This document shows, piece after piece, positions 27,255 through 36,148 of a DNA stretch of 64,000 nucleotides. The stretch spans positions 3,286,001 through 3,350,000 of the forward strand of contig NZ_CP045293.1 in assembly GCF_009363075.1 (NCBI RefSeq), in the 5' to 3' direction. How positions within the stretch are numbered: the first letter of the stretch is position 1; every line of letters starts with the position of its first letter. A program made the translations under genes and the position numbers. Origin of the DNA: Paenibacillus guangzhouensis. GTDB lineage: Bacteria > Bacillota > Bacilli > Paenibacillales > Paenibacillaceae. The notes under the pieces are model-generated. The model saw nothing but the letters and a program-made list of their open reading frames with translations. It did not search any database and was not told the origin of the DNA.

Positions 27255-28639
27255 GGTCCATCCTCCATTTTTATTTTAAGTAAATTGATGGGTACAAAGC
27301 ACATCACTGTAACCGCCCACTCCATGTCCGTTTCCGATAATCCCTCTCCATCTTCACCAGAATCAGGTGGTATATAGTGGGCATACCAAGACCGTTCTCT
27401 ATCTAACTCGTAATCGGGAGACGTAACAAGCCAGCGGTAAATCCGCTCGAGAACACCCGACATTGAACCGTAGGCTCCAGTAGTTAAGCATGCATACAGT
27501 CCGCCTTCCAAACTGGTAATTTGGTTCTCGTTCTCCTGAGAGAGCATAAAATCTTCCGGTGGAGCGATGTAGACTTCATATGTATCGCATTCATTCGTCG
27601 GCATGCCATAACTACAACTCATAAATACCTGAAGGCGTTTATCGCCAACAAACTCGTTACGGGCTAACCAATCAAGTGAAGCCTCATCGGCCCGTGCCAC
27701 GCAGTCCACACCTTGGGCTCGAAAAGACACCACCCTTACTGATGGTCGTACCATTATTTGGATCGTCTCCGTCTTCTGTCTGCGCTTTACAGGAAGGTAA
27801 AGTTTCAAACGAACAATCTGACTGTTACATTGCTGGTACTCTTCCAAAAAACCATGCTCCCCGAGTTCGAACGTACTAAGTGGTAACCATTCCGATAATA
27901 GTCGGTTCCATGCAGCAACGATTTCGGAACCGGAACCTTTCGGTATACTTGTTACAGCATAAAGACCGCCCATTAGTCTAAAAGGCTGTATACCCTGGTG
28001 TTCCGCAGGGTACACTTTTTCACTAACAGCAACCATTTGGTAACCGTATGGATTCGCGCCTTCCAGATTGACATTCCAGCCAAACAGCCTCATTTGGCTT
28101 ATGTCGAGCTTTGATAAATTGGCTCGGAATTCAGATAGAGAGGATTCTTCCAATCCATCCTCGCTTGAGGCGGAATACAAATAGCCGATTCCCATCATCG
28201 GGGCGAGCCGAATGACTTTTATGGATGGGAAGCGTTCGGATATCTCCCTTTCCTCTAAGTAGGTCACACGCTCAATCAGGCTAATCCGTTCGAAGCTGTA
28301 AATGAACTCGGCTCGCCGGTATAGGCCTGGAGTAAGGCCTGTGTTTCGCTTGAATGATTTTATGAAGGTCTGATAAGTATCAAAGCCACAGCGGAAACCG
28401 ATGTCGATCGTTGTGAGATTGGTATGACGCAGGAGACATGCTGCCTCGCTTATTCTTCGCTTGCGTATGTATTCTTTGATGGGGTGACCTACTATGGCAT
28501 AAAACATGCGATACAAATTGGGCACCGACATCACAGCTGCCTCGGCTATTTGCTCCAGCTCAAGTGACTCGACAAGGTGTTCCTCTATATAATCAATCGC
28601 ACGTTGAACAGTTTCGACAGTATACATATAGACCCCCAT
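27251..28639 (-). CDS. AraC-family regulator with two GyrI-like effector domains
   Basis: 462 aa. Residues 5-105 are an AraC DNA-binding domain (IAEAAVMSVPNLYRMFYAIV and IDIGFRCGFDTYQTFIKSFK, the two helix-turn-helix motifs). After a linker come two successive effector-binding units, about 140-285 (FRLMGGLYAVTSIPKGSGSE, then LSEWLPLSTFELGEHGFLEE) and 300-455 (SLEGGLYACLTTGAYGSMSG, then WAVTVMCFVPI). Most relatives (Rob/SoxS-GyrI type) carry one such domain. The VOC gene downstream overlaps it by 4 nt. Likely ligand-responsive activator of its own operon; the ligand is unknown. Confidence 0.85.
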   Translation of the reverse strand: MGVYMYTVETVQRAIDYIEEHLVESLELEQIAEAAVMSVPNLYRMFYAIVGHPIKEYIRKRRISEAACLLRHTNLTTIDIGFRCGFDTYQTFIKSFKRNTGLTPGLYRRAEFIYSFERISLIERVTYLEEREISERFPSIKVIRLAPMMGIGYLYSASSEDGLEESSLSEFRANLSKLDISQMRLFGWNVNLEGANPYGYQMVAVSEKVYPAEHQGIQPFRLMGGLYAVTSIPKGSGSEIVAAWNRLLSEWLPLSTFELGEHGFLEEYQQCNSQIVRLKLYLPVKRRQKTETIQIMVRPSVRVVSFRAQGVDCVARADEASLDWLARNEFVGDKRLQVFMSCSYGMPTNECDTYEVYIAPPEDFMLSQENENQITSLEGGLYACLTTGAYGSMSGVLERIYRWLVTSPDYELDRERSWYAHYIPPDSGEDGEGLSETDMEWAVTVMCFVPINLLKIKMEDGP

Positions 28640-29091
28640 GAATCTACTAACATTGAAGTGAATGTTTCCTTACGCTGAATTTATCATAGCAAATTGTTCC
28701 AATCATGAAGTGTATTTTTTTATCATTTTCTATTTTTTGTATCCGCATGAAAAACAAAGCGACGATAATTTGTGCGATCATGACGATAATATTCACCAAA
28801 ACATGTATCATTTACGGATTGGGCTGTCAGCTTAAAGTGCGAGGAATGATGTTAGTTAGAAAAGGCAGCCGACGCAATGCGGTGACCCCTAAAAGTAAGA
28901 ATCACTTAAGATTGAAGTAATAAAAAAGACAGGAGCTTTTGTTAAAGTTGAATCAGGTTGACAAGAGGAGTACATGTATATGACCTATATACTTCGTACC
29001 CATCAGTTAACAATAACCTATCATGGAAGAAAGTCGAATTGAGTGTCAGCAAGAAGAAGTTTTGATCTCATAAAGAAAGGACTGTCATTCA

Positions 29092-31083
29092 ATGAAAAGA
29101 AGAGTATTACCATTGATACTCGTATTTATTATTGCATTTCAATTTCTACTTTCAGGCTGCCAAGCCACAGGAAGGACTGTAGAAGCAGCAGAAGTACCCA
29201 CAAGACCTTTATCTATTACAGAGGTTAGTAAATTTGTAGAACAATTTTTACAGCAGGATAAAATCAAAAAGATGAATGTACCCGGGGGAGCTGTAGTTGT
29301 AGTCCAAGGGGATAAAATCTTATATGAAAAAGGATTTGGTTATGCAAATCTTGATAAAAAAATAGCCGTTAACCCTGAAAAAACGGTGTTCCTAATGGCC
29401 TCTACGACAAAATCGTTTACTGCCACCGCGATCATGCAGTTCGTTGAACAAGGAAAGATTGACCTAAACACAAATATCCAAACCTACTTAAAGGATGTCA
29501 AAATTGACAATCCATATAAAGAACCCATTACTGTGAAAGATTTACTAGATCATACAGCTGGATTTGCTTCAAGTGAAACACAAAAGGTTGATTTTGAAGA
29601 AGATTTAACAAAGATCCATCCCATGAGACCTTTTTTGCAATCAAATATGCCTCCAGTTGTGCGAAAGCCCGGGGAAGTGTACGTGTATGATAATTTTAAT
29701 TATACTTTGTTGGGTTATATGGTCGAAAAAGTATCAGGTATGCCATTTGAACAATATATGAAAACACATGTATTTCAACCCTTGGAGATGAAAAATACCA
29801 GTCTCTATTTATCCCCTGAAATTCAGAAAAAACGCTCCCTCGAATATGACCCAAACGGCCATGTAATCCCTCCCTATACTTGGACACCTACGATTGATGG
29901 AGCGGCAGCGCTCAATGCAACACCTGATGATATTGCCCATTTTATGATTGCCCAACTGAATCGTGGCGTTTTCAAAAATAAACATATTCTTCAACCAAAA
30001 ACTGTTCATGCGATGCAAGAATATCAATCTGAAATTCATCCTGCATATCCAGATACAACACTAGGGTTTGAAAATTCGATACTCACGCAAGACCACCATA
30101 ATCAGCTCGTCATTTCTAAAGGAGGCGATGGGGAAGGTTTCAGCAACTTACTAACACTGCTACCTGAACAACAAGTGGGCTTCTTCATTGTAGGAAACAT
30201 GCCTTCTGACATACGCCAAGAGTTTTATAAACAGTTCATGAATCATTTTTTTCCTACCAAGAAACAGCCAACGTATTTGACAACCCCTCAGGAAGAATTG
30301 CAGCGTTTTGCAGGAACTTTTGTAGATTTGCGTAAAGACTTTTTAATCACTCATATTACGCCACATGGTGATGGGGAGTTAGTACTTGAAAATAATATCT
30401 CTTTCATTAACGGCAATAATATTTATAAGCAGATTGATCCACTACTATTTATCAACGATGAAGGGCAGATGCTAGCTTTTAAAGAAAATCCAGATGGTTC
30501 GATTGCGTATATGAAAAATCTATTGTCTTATGCTCAAAAAAGTAAACTTCCATATTTCTCTGATGTCCAAAAGGATGATGCTTATGCACAACAAATCCGT
30601 AATGTGCAAGTGTCAAAACTGTTGCCTTCAACTTGGAAAGATCGGTTTGAACCGAATAAACCTATAACGTGGGGAGAATTTATAACCATGACGATGCTAG
30701 TACTAGAAGTCTCCCCTACGATTGAACCAGAACAAAGAAAAAATGGATCAATCACAGAAGAGGTACAAAAAGCAAAGGACATCGGGATTATAAACGCCCC
30801 TATCACAATAGATGCGCCGATCCAACGACAAGAAGCTGCAACTATTTTTATGAAAGCAGCCAAAAAACTTAGAATGCCAGAGATAGATATGTTAAATGCT
30901 CAGATAACAGGAGAAGTAAATGACTCATCGAAACAGGGAGTTAAGGCAATGGTAGCACTAGAATTATTTGGGCCTGAAGTTACTAAAACCGAATTAGGTG
31001 TCGATTACCATGCCAAACAAAAGATGCTTAGAAAAGAAGCCGCTGCATTAATTTCTGAAGCTATTTATAAGTTAGCGCCCTGA
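29092..31083 (+). CDS. Serine hydrolase (beta-lactamase family) lipoprotein with C-terminal SLH-like region
   Basis: 663 aa. Lipobox LLSGC gives an anchored lipoprotein. Residues about 55-390 form a class C beta-lactamase/D-Ala-D-Ala peptidase-like domain: catalytic SxxK in MASTTKSF, the Tyr motif in YDNFNYTLLG, and a GGDGEGF-type third box. Residues 400-510 form a beta-rich domain. The last 150 residues (DVQKDDAYAQQIRNVQVSKL, PITWGEFITMTMLVLE, APIQRQEAATIFMKAAKKL) look like degenerate S-layer-homology repeats. It would act outside the cell; whether it cuts peptides, esters or lactams is not determinable. AAAGGA lies 10 nt upstream. The 450-bp divergent gap 28640-29091 shows no supportable gene. 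Confidence 0.85.
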   Translation: MKRRVLPLILVFIIAFQFLLSGCQATGRTVEAAEVPTRPLSITEVSKFVEQFLQQDKIKKMNVPGGAVVVVQGDKILYEKGFGYANLDKKIAVNPEKTVFLMASTTKSFTATAIMQFVEQGKIDLNTNIQTYLKDVKIDNPYKEPITVKDLLDHTAGFASSETQKVDFEEDLTKIHPMRPFLQSNMPPVVRKPGEVYVYDNFNYTLLGYMVEKVSGMPFEQYMKTHVFQPLEMKNTSLYLSPEIQKKRSLEYDPNGHVIPPYTWTPTIDGAAALNATPDDIAHFMIAQLNRGVFKNKHILQPKTVHAMQEYQSEIHPAYPDTTLGFENSILTQDHHNQLVISKGGDGEGFSNLLTLLPEQQVGFFIVGNMPSDIRQEFYKQFMNHFFPTKKQPTYLTTPQEELQRFAGTFVDLRKDFLITHITPHGDGELVLENNISFINGNNIYKQIDPLLFINDEGQMLAFKENPDGSIAYMKNLLSYAQKSKLPYFSDVQKDDAYAQQIRNVQVSKLLPSTWKDRFEPNKPITWGEFITMTMLVLEVSPTIEPEQRKNGSITEEVQKAKDIGIINAPITIDAPIQRQEAATIFMKAAKKLRMPEIDMLNAQITGEVNDSSKQGVKAMVALELFGPEVTKTELGVDYHAKQKMLRKEAAALISEAIYKLAP

Positions 31084-31322
31084 TCACAAAATCAATCTCC
31101 AGAGCTCAATCGAAGGGAATACTAGAAAAAGTCACCAACATCTCATCCGAGTCTAAGGCTTATCCTCGATGAGCTTCCGGTTTTTCTCATTACTTTGCCG
31201 TAATTTCTCGTTCATGATATTGAAGCTGTCAGGTCAGTAAAGGGGTGTTTATACACGGTTGCAGCATCGGGATAGGTACCGGTGAGCAGGCCGATGTACG
31301 ATGTATATCCTCGTATGAAACA

Positions 31323-31363
31323 ACAAATAGTCCCTATCTTGTAAGAGAATTGGGACTATTTGT
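31323..31363. terminator. Perfect 12-bp inverted repeat between convergent genes
   Basis: ACAAATAGTCCC/GGGACTATTTGT with a 17-nt loop. Its position between the serine hydrolase gene and the minus-strand small membrane gene suits a bidirectional terminator, but it lacks a U-run. Confidence 0.5.
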
Positions 31364-31390
31364 TCACTTTCTGGATCAACCATTAAGATG

Positions 31391-31603
31391 TCACTTTTTA
31401 TTCCGCTTATTCCTTTTATTCTTACTTATTAGGAAAATAAGATAGACAGCTGCACCCAATAATACCACCCACATGCAAGCAGTTTTGACATAACCTACAT
31501 CACTCATAAATAAGTTATTTCCATAATAAGTAGCCGAAAAGGCTAAGCACATCACACCGACAATCATAAACAATGCAGCGATCAACAGGTCTATTTTTTT
31601 CAT
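31391..31603 (-). CDS. Small two-helix membrane protein
   Basis: 70 aa from ATG 31603, 7 nt after AGGAGG; the ribosome site lies inside the last codons of the kinase gene. Two membrane segments (LLIAALFMIVGVMCLAFSA and TACMWVVLLGAAVYLIFLIS) and a Lys/Asn-rich cytoplasmic tail. Third gene of the operon with the regulator and kinase; possibly an accessory to the kinase. Family not recognised. Confidence 0.7.
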   Translation of the reverse strand: MKKIDLLIAALFMIVGVMCLAFSATYYGNNLFMSDVGYVKTACMWVVLLGAAVYLIFLISKNKRNKRNKK

Positions 31604-31605
31604 GT

Positions 31606-33006
31606 TTATTCCTCCTGCATCGTCCGGAGAGCGAATTGAACTGTAAAACAAGTACCAATCCCCTCTTTACTGCTTACTTGAATCGTCCCACCCTGCAGCT
31701 TAACTAATTTCTTCACGATGGAAAGCCCAAGCCCAGTTCCACCTGTTTCTCTTGATCTTGACTTCTCCACCCGATAGAATCGATCAAAGATGTACGGAAG
31801 CTCATCTTCTGGAATTCCGATTCCTGTGTCTTCAACTGTGAAGGATACAGTATCAAACGTACTTCTCATATAGATTTGAATAGTACCCTGTTCCGTATAA
31901 CGTATCGCATTCTCTAATAAATTTAGCACGATTTGCTCCACTTGCATGCTATCCCCACGAATTATCGAATCAGATGCAGATGGATGAACAACAAGTTCTA
32001 ATCCTTTATCCTTCGCTTTCAAGGCTACTTTTTGTACCGCAAAGGTGATAATATCCTTCAAGTCGACTCGATCCATGTATAGACTGACCTTTCCCTCTTC
32101 CATCTTGGCCAGTTCAAACAGATCATCCACCAGATGTTGAATACGTATACCTTCTTGATAAATGATATCTAAATAGCGATCCTTCTCTTCTTCAGTTTCA
32201 TATAAATGGTTTTTCACTACTTTTGCGTAGCCTTTCAAATAGGTAATGGGAGTCCGGAGTTCATGAGAAATGTTGGCGAAAAACTCTTGTCTTGTATCTC
32301 GGTACCGTTGTAAATCGGATGCTAAGTTATTGATTGCTACAGCTAGATCACCAATTTCATCTTTGCTATGAATCTCTAAGCGAGTTTCTAACTCTCCGAT
32401 GGCTATTTTTTTCGTCGCTTTTTGCATAAGAATTAAGGGACGTGAAAAGAGTAGAGCCATAATCCAAGTGATTCCTATGGCGAACAAAAACGCTCCAATC
32501 CCTGAAAGGATCAGAAGATTGCGAACAGCAGCAAGGGATTTATCCATGCTTTGGGTTGAGGCCATCACATAAATAGCTGAAGAAACTGTATGATCTTTAT
32601 AAATCGGTTGACCAATGACAAAAAAACGATTGCCTGACGGATCTTGGTGCTCTAAGTTAATAGACTGCCCTGAAAAAATCTTCTTCAAATCTTCTGAACG
32701 AATAAATGAACGATCTTCTGGATTATGTCCACCGGAATGAAGAGTTATCTCACCTACTCCGTTGATATAGAACATACTCACATTTGAAAAATCTGCAAAG
32801 GTAAGTATCATTTCCTCGGAGGAGTTCTCCGTAGTCTCTGCCATCGTTATGAAATGAGAGGTCATCTCCGTGACTTCCGTCCTCATTTCCTTGTAATAAA
32901 AGTTCGAAAACATCTGATATAGACTCACACCAAGAAAGAAGAGGACAATAAAAAAAACCGAAGCGATGACTAAACCTAGTTTCATCCCAATTCGATTTCG
33001 TCTCAT
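31606..33006 (-). CDS. Sensor histidine kinase of the metal-island two-component system
   Basis: 466 aa. Two membrane helices (about 10-32 and 163-187) enclose a roughly 130-residue sensor domain; HAMP 188-240; HisKA FFANISHELRTPITYLKGY with His248; HATPase with NLLENAIRYT, DTGIGIPEDELP and GTGLGLSIVKKL. It overlaps the regulator gene by 4 nt (ATGA). Kinases of this build pair with OmpR regulators. Neighbouring multicopper oxidase and Met/His-rich proteins suggest a metal or oxidative envelope signal, but no ligand motif in the sensor domain proves it. Confidence 0.85.
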   Translation of the reverse strand: MRRNRIGMKLGLVIASVFFIVLFFLGVSLYQMFSNFYYKEMRTEVTEMTSHFITMAETTENSSEEMILTFADFSNVSMFYINGVGEITLHSGGHNPEDRSFIRSEDLKKIFSGQSINLEHQDPSGNRFFVIGQPIYKDHTVSSAIYVMASTQSMDKSLAAVRNLLILSGIGAFLFAIGITWIMALLFSRPLILMQKATKKIAIGELETRLEIHSKDEIGDLAVAINNLASDLQRYRDTRQEFFANISHELRTPITYLKGYAKVVKNHLYETEEEKDRYLDIIYQEGIRIQHLVDDLFELAKMEEGKVSLYMDRVDLKDIITFAVQKVALKAKDKGLELVVHPSASDSIIRGDSMQVEQIVLNLLENAIRYTEQGTIQIYMRSTFDTVSFTVEDTGIGIPEDELPYIFDRFYRVEKSRSRETGGTGLGLSIVKKLVKLQGGTIQVSSKEGIGTCFTVQFALRTMQEE

Positions 33007-33719
33007 TCCTCCCCTCCCTGCGCTGCGAATTTATAGCCAACGCCCCAAACCGTTTGAATAGGATTATAGCCAAGTCCTGAGCGCTGTAATTTTTCTCGTA
33101 TATTTTTGATGTGCGTATCCACGACTCGTGCATCTCCCGAATATTCATAACCCCATAAGCGTTCAACTAACTCTTCACGTGAAAAAGATCGTTTTATATT
33201 TTGTGCCAGATAAAGAAGTAAATCAAATTCTTTAGGTGTAAAATCAATGCTTACATCATGAATATAGATTTCTCGAGCTTCAGGACTTATTCTAAGGTTT
33301 TGATGTTCTATCATCGTTTCTTGGAGTTTATTTAATTGATTGATCATGGAACGTCTCAGTAACGAATAGACACGTGCCAATAACTCTTCGGGTTCAAAAG
33401 GTTTCGTTAAATAATCATCTGCTCCAATACCTAGTCCGAGCACCTTATCCTTTGTTTCTGTTCGAGCAGTGAGCAGGATGATAGGTATGGTTTCTGTTTC
33501 CCTAATTGTTTTGCAAACCTGCCAACCATCCATACCAGGCATCATGACATCTAGTAATATCAGATCAAATGAATACTGCTTCATCATTGATAATGCCTCA
33601 TAACCTGATGAGGCTTCCTTGACCTCAAAGCCCTCTTTCATGAGATAGATACGGATCAAATTCCTCATATTCCATTCGTCATCAACTAGGAGTATCTTAA
33701 TTTTAGACAATATTTTCAC
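33003..33719 (-). CDS. OmpR-family response regulator
   Basis: About 238 aa. Receiver with VDDEWNMRN, Asp57 in LLDVMMPGMDGW and KPFEPEELLARV, then a winged-helix output domain ending WGVGYKFAAQG. The start is either GTG 33719 or TTG 33710; TTG is better spaced from TAGGTG. First gene of the regulator-kinase-small membrane protein operon. Confidence 0.9.
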   Translation of the reverse strand: MKILSKIKILLVDDEWNMRNLIRIYLMKEGFEVKEASSGYEALSMMKQYSFDLILLDVMMPGMDGWQVCKTIRETETIPIILLTARTETKDKVLGLGIGADDYLTKPFEPEELLARVYSLLRRSMINQLNKLQETMIEHQNLRISPEAREIYIHDVSIDFTPKEFDLLLYLAQNIKRSFSREELVERLWGYEYSGDARVVDTHIKNIREKLQRSGLGYNPIQTVWGVGYKFAAQGGEE

Positions 33720-33835
33720 CTACTTCTTATCAAATCTGTTCCCAATGTAAACCATTCGTAACATGAATTCAAGGTAATGTGTTTTTTATCGCTTAATATC
33801 CCTCTCATACTTAACACACCCGTTACATAAGCGGA

Positions 33836-33868
33836 AAGCCGTCAGCCACATTCGTAGGCAAACGGCAC
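33836..33868 (-). terminator. Imperfect hairpin, probable terminator
   Basis: GCCGT...GCC / GGC...ACGGC two-part stem with UUU after it on the minus strand, 10 nt beyond the stop at 33878. The flank CACCCGTTACATAAGC faintly resembles a repeat arm. Confidence 0.55.
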
Positions 33869-33877
33869 TCTGTTCGA

Positions 33878-34138
33878 TTAATCTGGTGTTTTCTTATTAT
33901 TTAATCTGTTTATCATTGGCATAAGAATCATATGCGATAGAGGACATATTAAGAGTAGACCCATCAATAGATAATTCGTTGGATTACCTTGATATGAATT
34001 AATAAGTACGATTAACATCACAAAAATGAATGGGAGTACACAACATAACTTCAACATCCAATTGTGTGATTTAGATCCATGCTCAATAGCATTCTTCGTA
34101 CTGCTGTTTCCTTGATTATGATTTCCACAACAACTCAT
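33878..34138 (-). CDS. Small membrane protein with N-terminal Cys-Cys/His motif
   Basis: 86 aa. MSCCGNHNQGN and IEHGSKSHN form a Cys/His-rich N-terminus that could bind a metal, followed by two membrane segments (LCCVLPFIFVMLIVLINSY and YLLMGLLLICPLSHMILMPM). The second resembles DUF2933-type segments found near copper genes. AAGGTGG precedes the ATG by 6 nt. It lies 28 nt downstream of the next gene and belongs with it in the metal island. Binding is inferred from composition. Confidence 0.65.
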   Translation of the reverse strand: MSCCGNHNQGNSSTKNAIEHGSKSHNWMLKLCCVLPFIFVMLIVLINSYQGNPTNYLLMGLLLICPLSHMILMPMINRLNNKKTPD

Positions 34139-34165
34139 ATTTCACACCACCTTTTGATAACGAAC

Positions 34166-34366
34166 TTATCTTAATTTCTGAATATCAATTTTCATTTGCT
34201 CATTCTGAGCTTTCAATTCTTCTAACTCTCTTTGCATCTTCTGCGTCTCTTCTTGATTTCCTTTCCGCTGTTCGCCACTTCCATGTCCATGACCTCTACG
34301 CATGCTGAACATCATCACTATCATCATCAGTGGACAAGCTAAAAATAATAACCACGACCAATCCAT
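34166..34366 (-). CDS. DUF2933-like small membrane protein with coiled-coil tail
   Basis: 66 aa from ATG 34366, 7 nt after GGAGGG. One membrane helix (WLLFLACPLMMIVMMFSM), a basic-His segment RRGHGHGSG, then a charged helix rich in Glu/Lys/Gln (about 30 residues) likely to form a coiled coil. Met- and His-rich character fits a copper-related setting. Homology to DUF2933 is my recognition from pattern only. Confidence 0.6.
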   Translation of the reverse strand: MDWSWLLFLACPLMMIVMMFSMRRGHGHGSGEQRKGNQEETQKMQRELEELKAQNEQMKIDIQKLR

Positions 34367-34511
34367 CAGTATACCCTCCATTTCCAAAACGTAATCAATA
34401 ACTGAATTGTAAATCAAGGTTGTGTAGAAATCGTGTTGATTCCATGGAGAATGCATGAGGTTGAATTCTACCTACACGATTCAACAATTGTTGGTCCTAC
34501 CTTTTCAAATG

Positions 34512-34537
34512 TAAAAAGCCGACCACGAGAGTCGGCT
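34512..34537 (-). terminator. Rho-independent terminator
   Basis: AGCCGAC/GTCGGCT, 7-nt loop, U5 on the minus strand, 56 nt after the stop of the exported protein at 34593. Confidence 0.85.
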
Positions 34538-34592
34538 CTTCTGAATTCGAGATCAGATTTGATATTTTAATAATTAGATTCGAACAATTCCT

Positions 34593-34859
34593 TTAAATCG
34601 ATCCCAATTTAGTTTTTTGCATCATGGAGTTATTTTTCATCTTACCTTGGTTATTAGAATTTCCTCCACTTTGATGACAATTGTTGTACATCTGCTCTAA
34701 CTCGGTATCATTGTAGTTAGGATGCATTTCTTTCATGAATGGAAGCATCTCTCTAAAGTTCCCTGGGCCAACTTCTGCCGCATAGGCAGCAGTTCCGATA
34801 CCAAGTGCCAATACAGACGCACCGACGATAGCGATAAGTTTGGTTTTCATGGTGTTCAC
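34593..34859 (-). CDS. Small exported protein with MYNNCH motif
   Basis: 88 aa. Signal peptide (residues 1-27, ending AYAA), then GPGNFREMLPFMKEMHPNYN and ELEQMYNNCHQSGG, and an Asn/Lys/Met-rich tail. Bacillus genomes contain similar short exported proteins beside copper genes (recalled pattern: MLPFMKEMHP followed by MYxxCH). Met, His and Cys residues could bind copper. AGGAGG lies 7 nt upstream. Single gene with its own terminator. Confidence 0.65.
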   Translation of the reverse strand: MNTMKTKLIAIVGASVLALGIGTAAYAAEVGPGNFREMLPFMKEMHPNYNDTELEQMYNNCHQSGGNSNNQGKMKNNSMMQKTKLGSI

Positions 34860-34917
34860 CTCCTTTCATAAGTACATATTGAGACGAAATCATACTTCAT
34901 ATCATCCCACTGTCCAT

Positions 34918-35220
34918 CTACGGATGGAACGTTTTTTCTGGACAATCTGACTCCACCACTTCGATGCCGTAATCACGAACTCTAAGCAAGTCATAACCTC
35001 TATTCGTATGAATCTCAATCCACTGCGTCTCCTCTGTTAGCTTGACTGTTTTGTGTACTTTTCCATCTAATTGAATTTGTGCATATGTTTCCCCTTGGGA
35101 AATCTCTTCAGGGAAGAGTTGTAATGTACAGATACCGTAAATAATCGCTGCGACAATTAGTAGAATGGAGATGAAGATAACATCTCCTTTTTTAAATTTG
35201 ATTTGATTCAACTTGCTCAC
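34918..35220 (-). pseudogene. NusG domain II protein, C-terminally truncated
   Basis: 100 codons from GTG 35220, overlapping the stop of the lgt remnant (GTGA). One membrane helix (19-37), then the NusG_II domain: QIQLDGKVHKTVKLTEETQW, IEIHTNRGYDLLRVRDYGIE and VVESDCPEK. Family members continue for about 25 residues with a second Cys-containing strand pair (pattern CPxxxCVxxGxISxxGxxIVCLP), which is absent here. Whether the short form is functional is unclear; with the damaged lgt next door, decay is likely. Confidence 0.65.
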
Positions 35221-35868
35221 ATCACTTTATAAATCTCGACACCTTCAAGTTTTTGTTCTTTCCATTTACTACACATCAATCCACTCATAAAGAGGATACT
35301 AATAACGATAACAGCCATACTTGTCCATTGAGCTGCCGTCCATCCTAGAGTATACTTTGGCGTATCGCCTCGCATGAATTCCAAGAAGAACCGTCCAGCG
35401 CTGTAAAAGATATTGTAGGAAAGAAAGATAAATCCTCGCGGCCACTTTACATTTTAAGGCTTATTAAGATTGCGAATACGACGATATTCCATTGCATTTC
35501 ATAGAGTTCAGCCGGCCATAACGGTTGAGACCCATACGTATCATAAGCCAGAGTACCTTCGGGAACAGCCCCGCAAGGAATCCACCGATTAACCCACCTT
35601 GAATGGAAAGACCTCCATTCCAAATTTGAAAAGCTTCAAGAACATGTTTGGCGTAATAATCTCCTTGAAAGAAGAGCACTTCCCACAAACGAGCCCCTAC
35701 AATCCCACCTACGATGATATAGATCAATAGGTCAGAAAGGTGCTTTCGATAGACCGTACCCCGAGCAAGATAATAAGCAACGCATGAAGATAGAAAAATG
35801 GCGACTGCAATCATAAGACCGTATGAACGAATAGGGAAATTCCCGATATGAAATAAAATAACCTGCAC
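35217..35868 (-). pseudogene. lgt: Prolipoprotein diacylglyceryl transferase with internal deletion and frameshifts
   Basis: The N-terminus is intact (FHIGNFPIRSYGLMIAVAIF, VGARLWEVLFF, WNGGLSIQGGLIGGFLAG). After about residue 100 the frame changes: a second frame reads PEGTLAYDTYGSQPLWPAEL and YEMQWNIVVFAILI, then a stop; a third reads KWPRGFIFLSYNIFYSAGRF, FLEFMRGDTPKY and runs to 35217. The stretch with the Lgt signature (GRIGCFxNGD-like) between GFLAG and PEGT is missing, about 40 codons. The enzyme would be dead. A functional lgt must lie elsewhere, since the window encodes several lipoproteins. Confidence 0.8.
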
Positions 35869-36104
35869 GACTCGTAATCCTCCTAACTTCGATTCATGTC
35901 AAACCGTTGTTTCAATCTTACATAAAAAATATGTTGAATCTGTGAAGGTAGGAATTTTTATCATTTCGTCACATAAAACAGAAGCTTAACAATATAGACA
36001 AGTCTCTATTTGCTGATTATCTTTAGACTCACCTCATGGATAGGCCGTAAGATTTCAGAGAAACGATGAAGAAAATGTGTGGATTTATATGAATAGGATA
36101 TATC

Positions 36105-36142
36105 TAAAAACTCCTGTAGCATAAATACCTACAGGAGTTTCA
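36105..36142 (-). terminator. Rho-independent terminator of the multicopper oxidase
   Basis: AACTCCTGTAG/CTACAGGAGTT 11-bp stem with U-run on the minus strand, 7 nt beyond the stop at 36149. Confidence 0.9.
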
Positions 36143-36148
36143 TTTTAA

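Noticed and set aside
28705-28920. Plus-strand 71-codon ORF in the gap before the serine hydrolase
   Set aside because: No ribosome site and no protein-like pattern beyond chance hydrophobicity.
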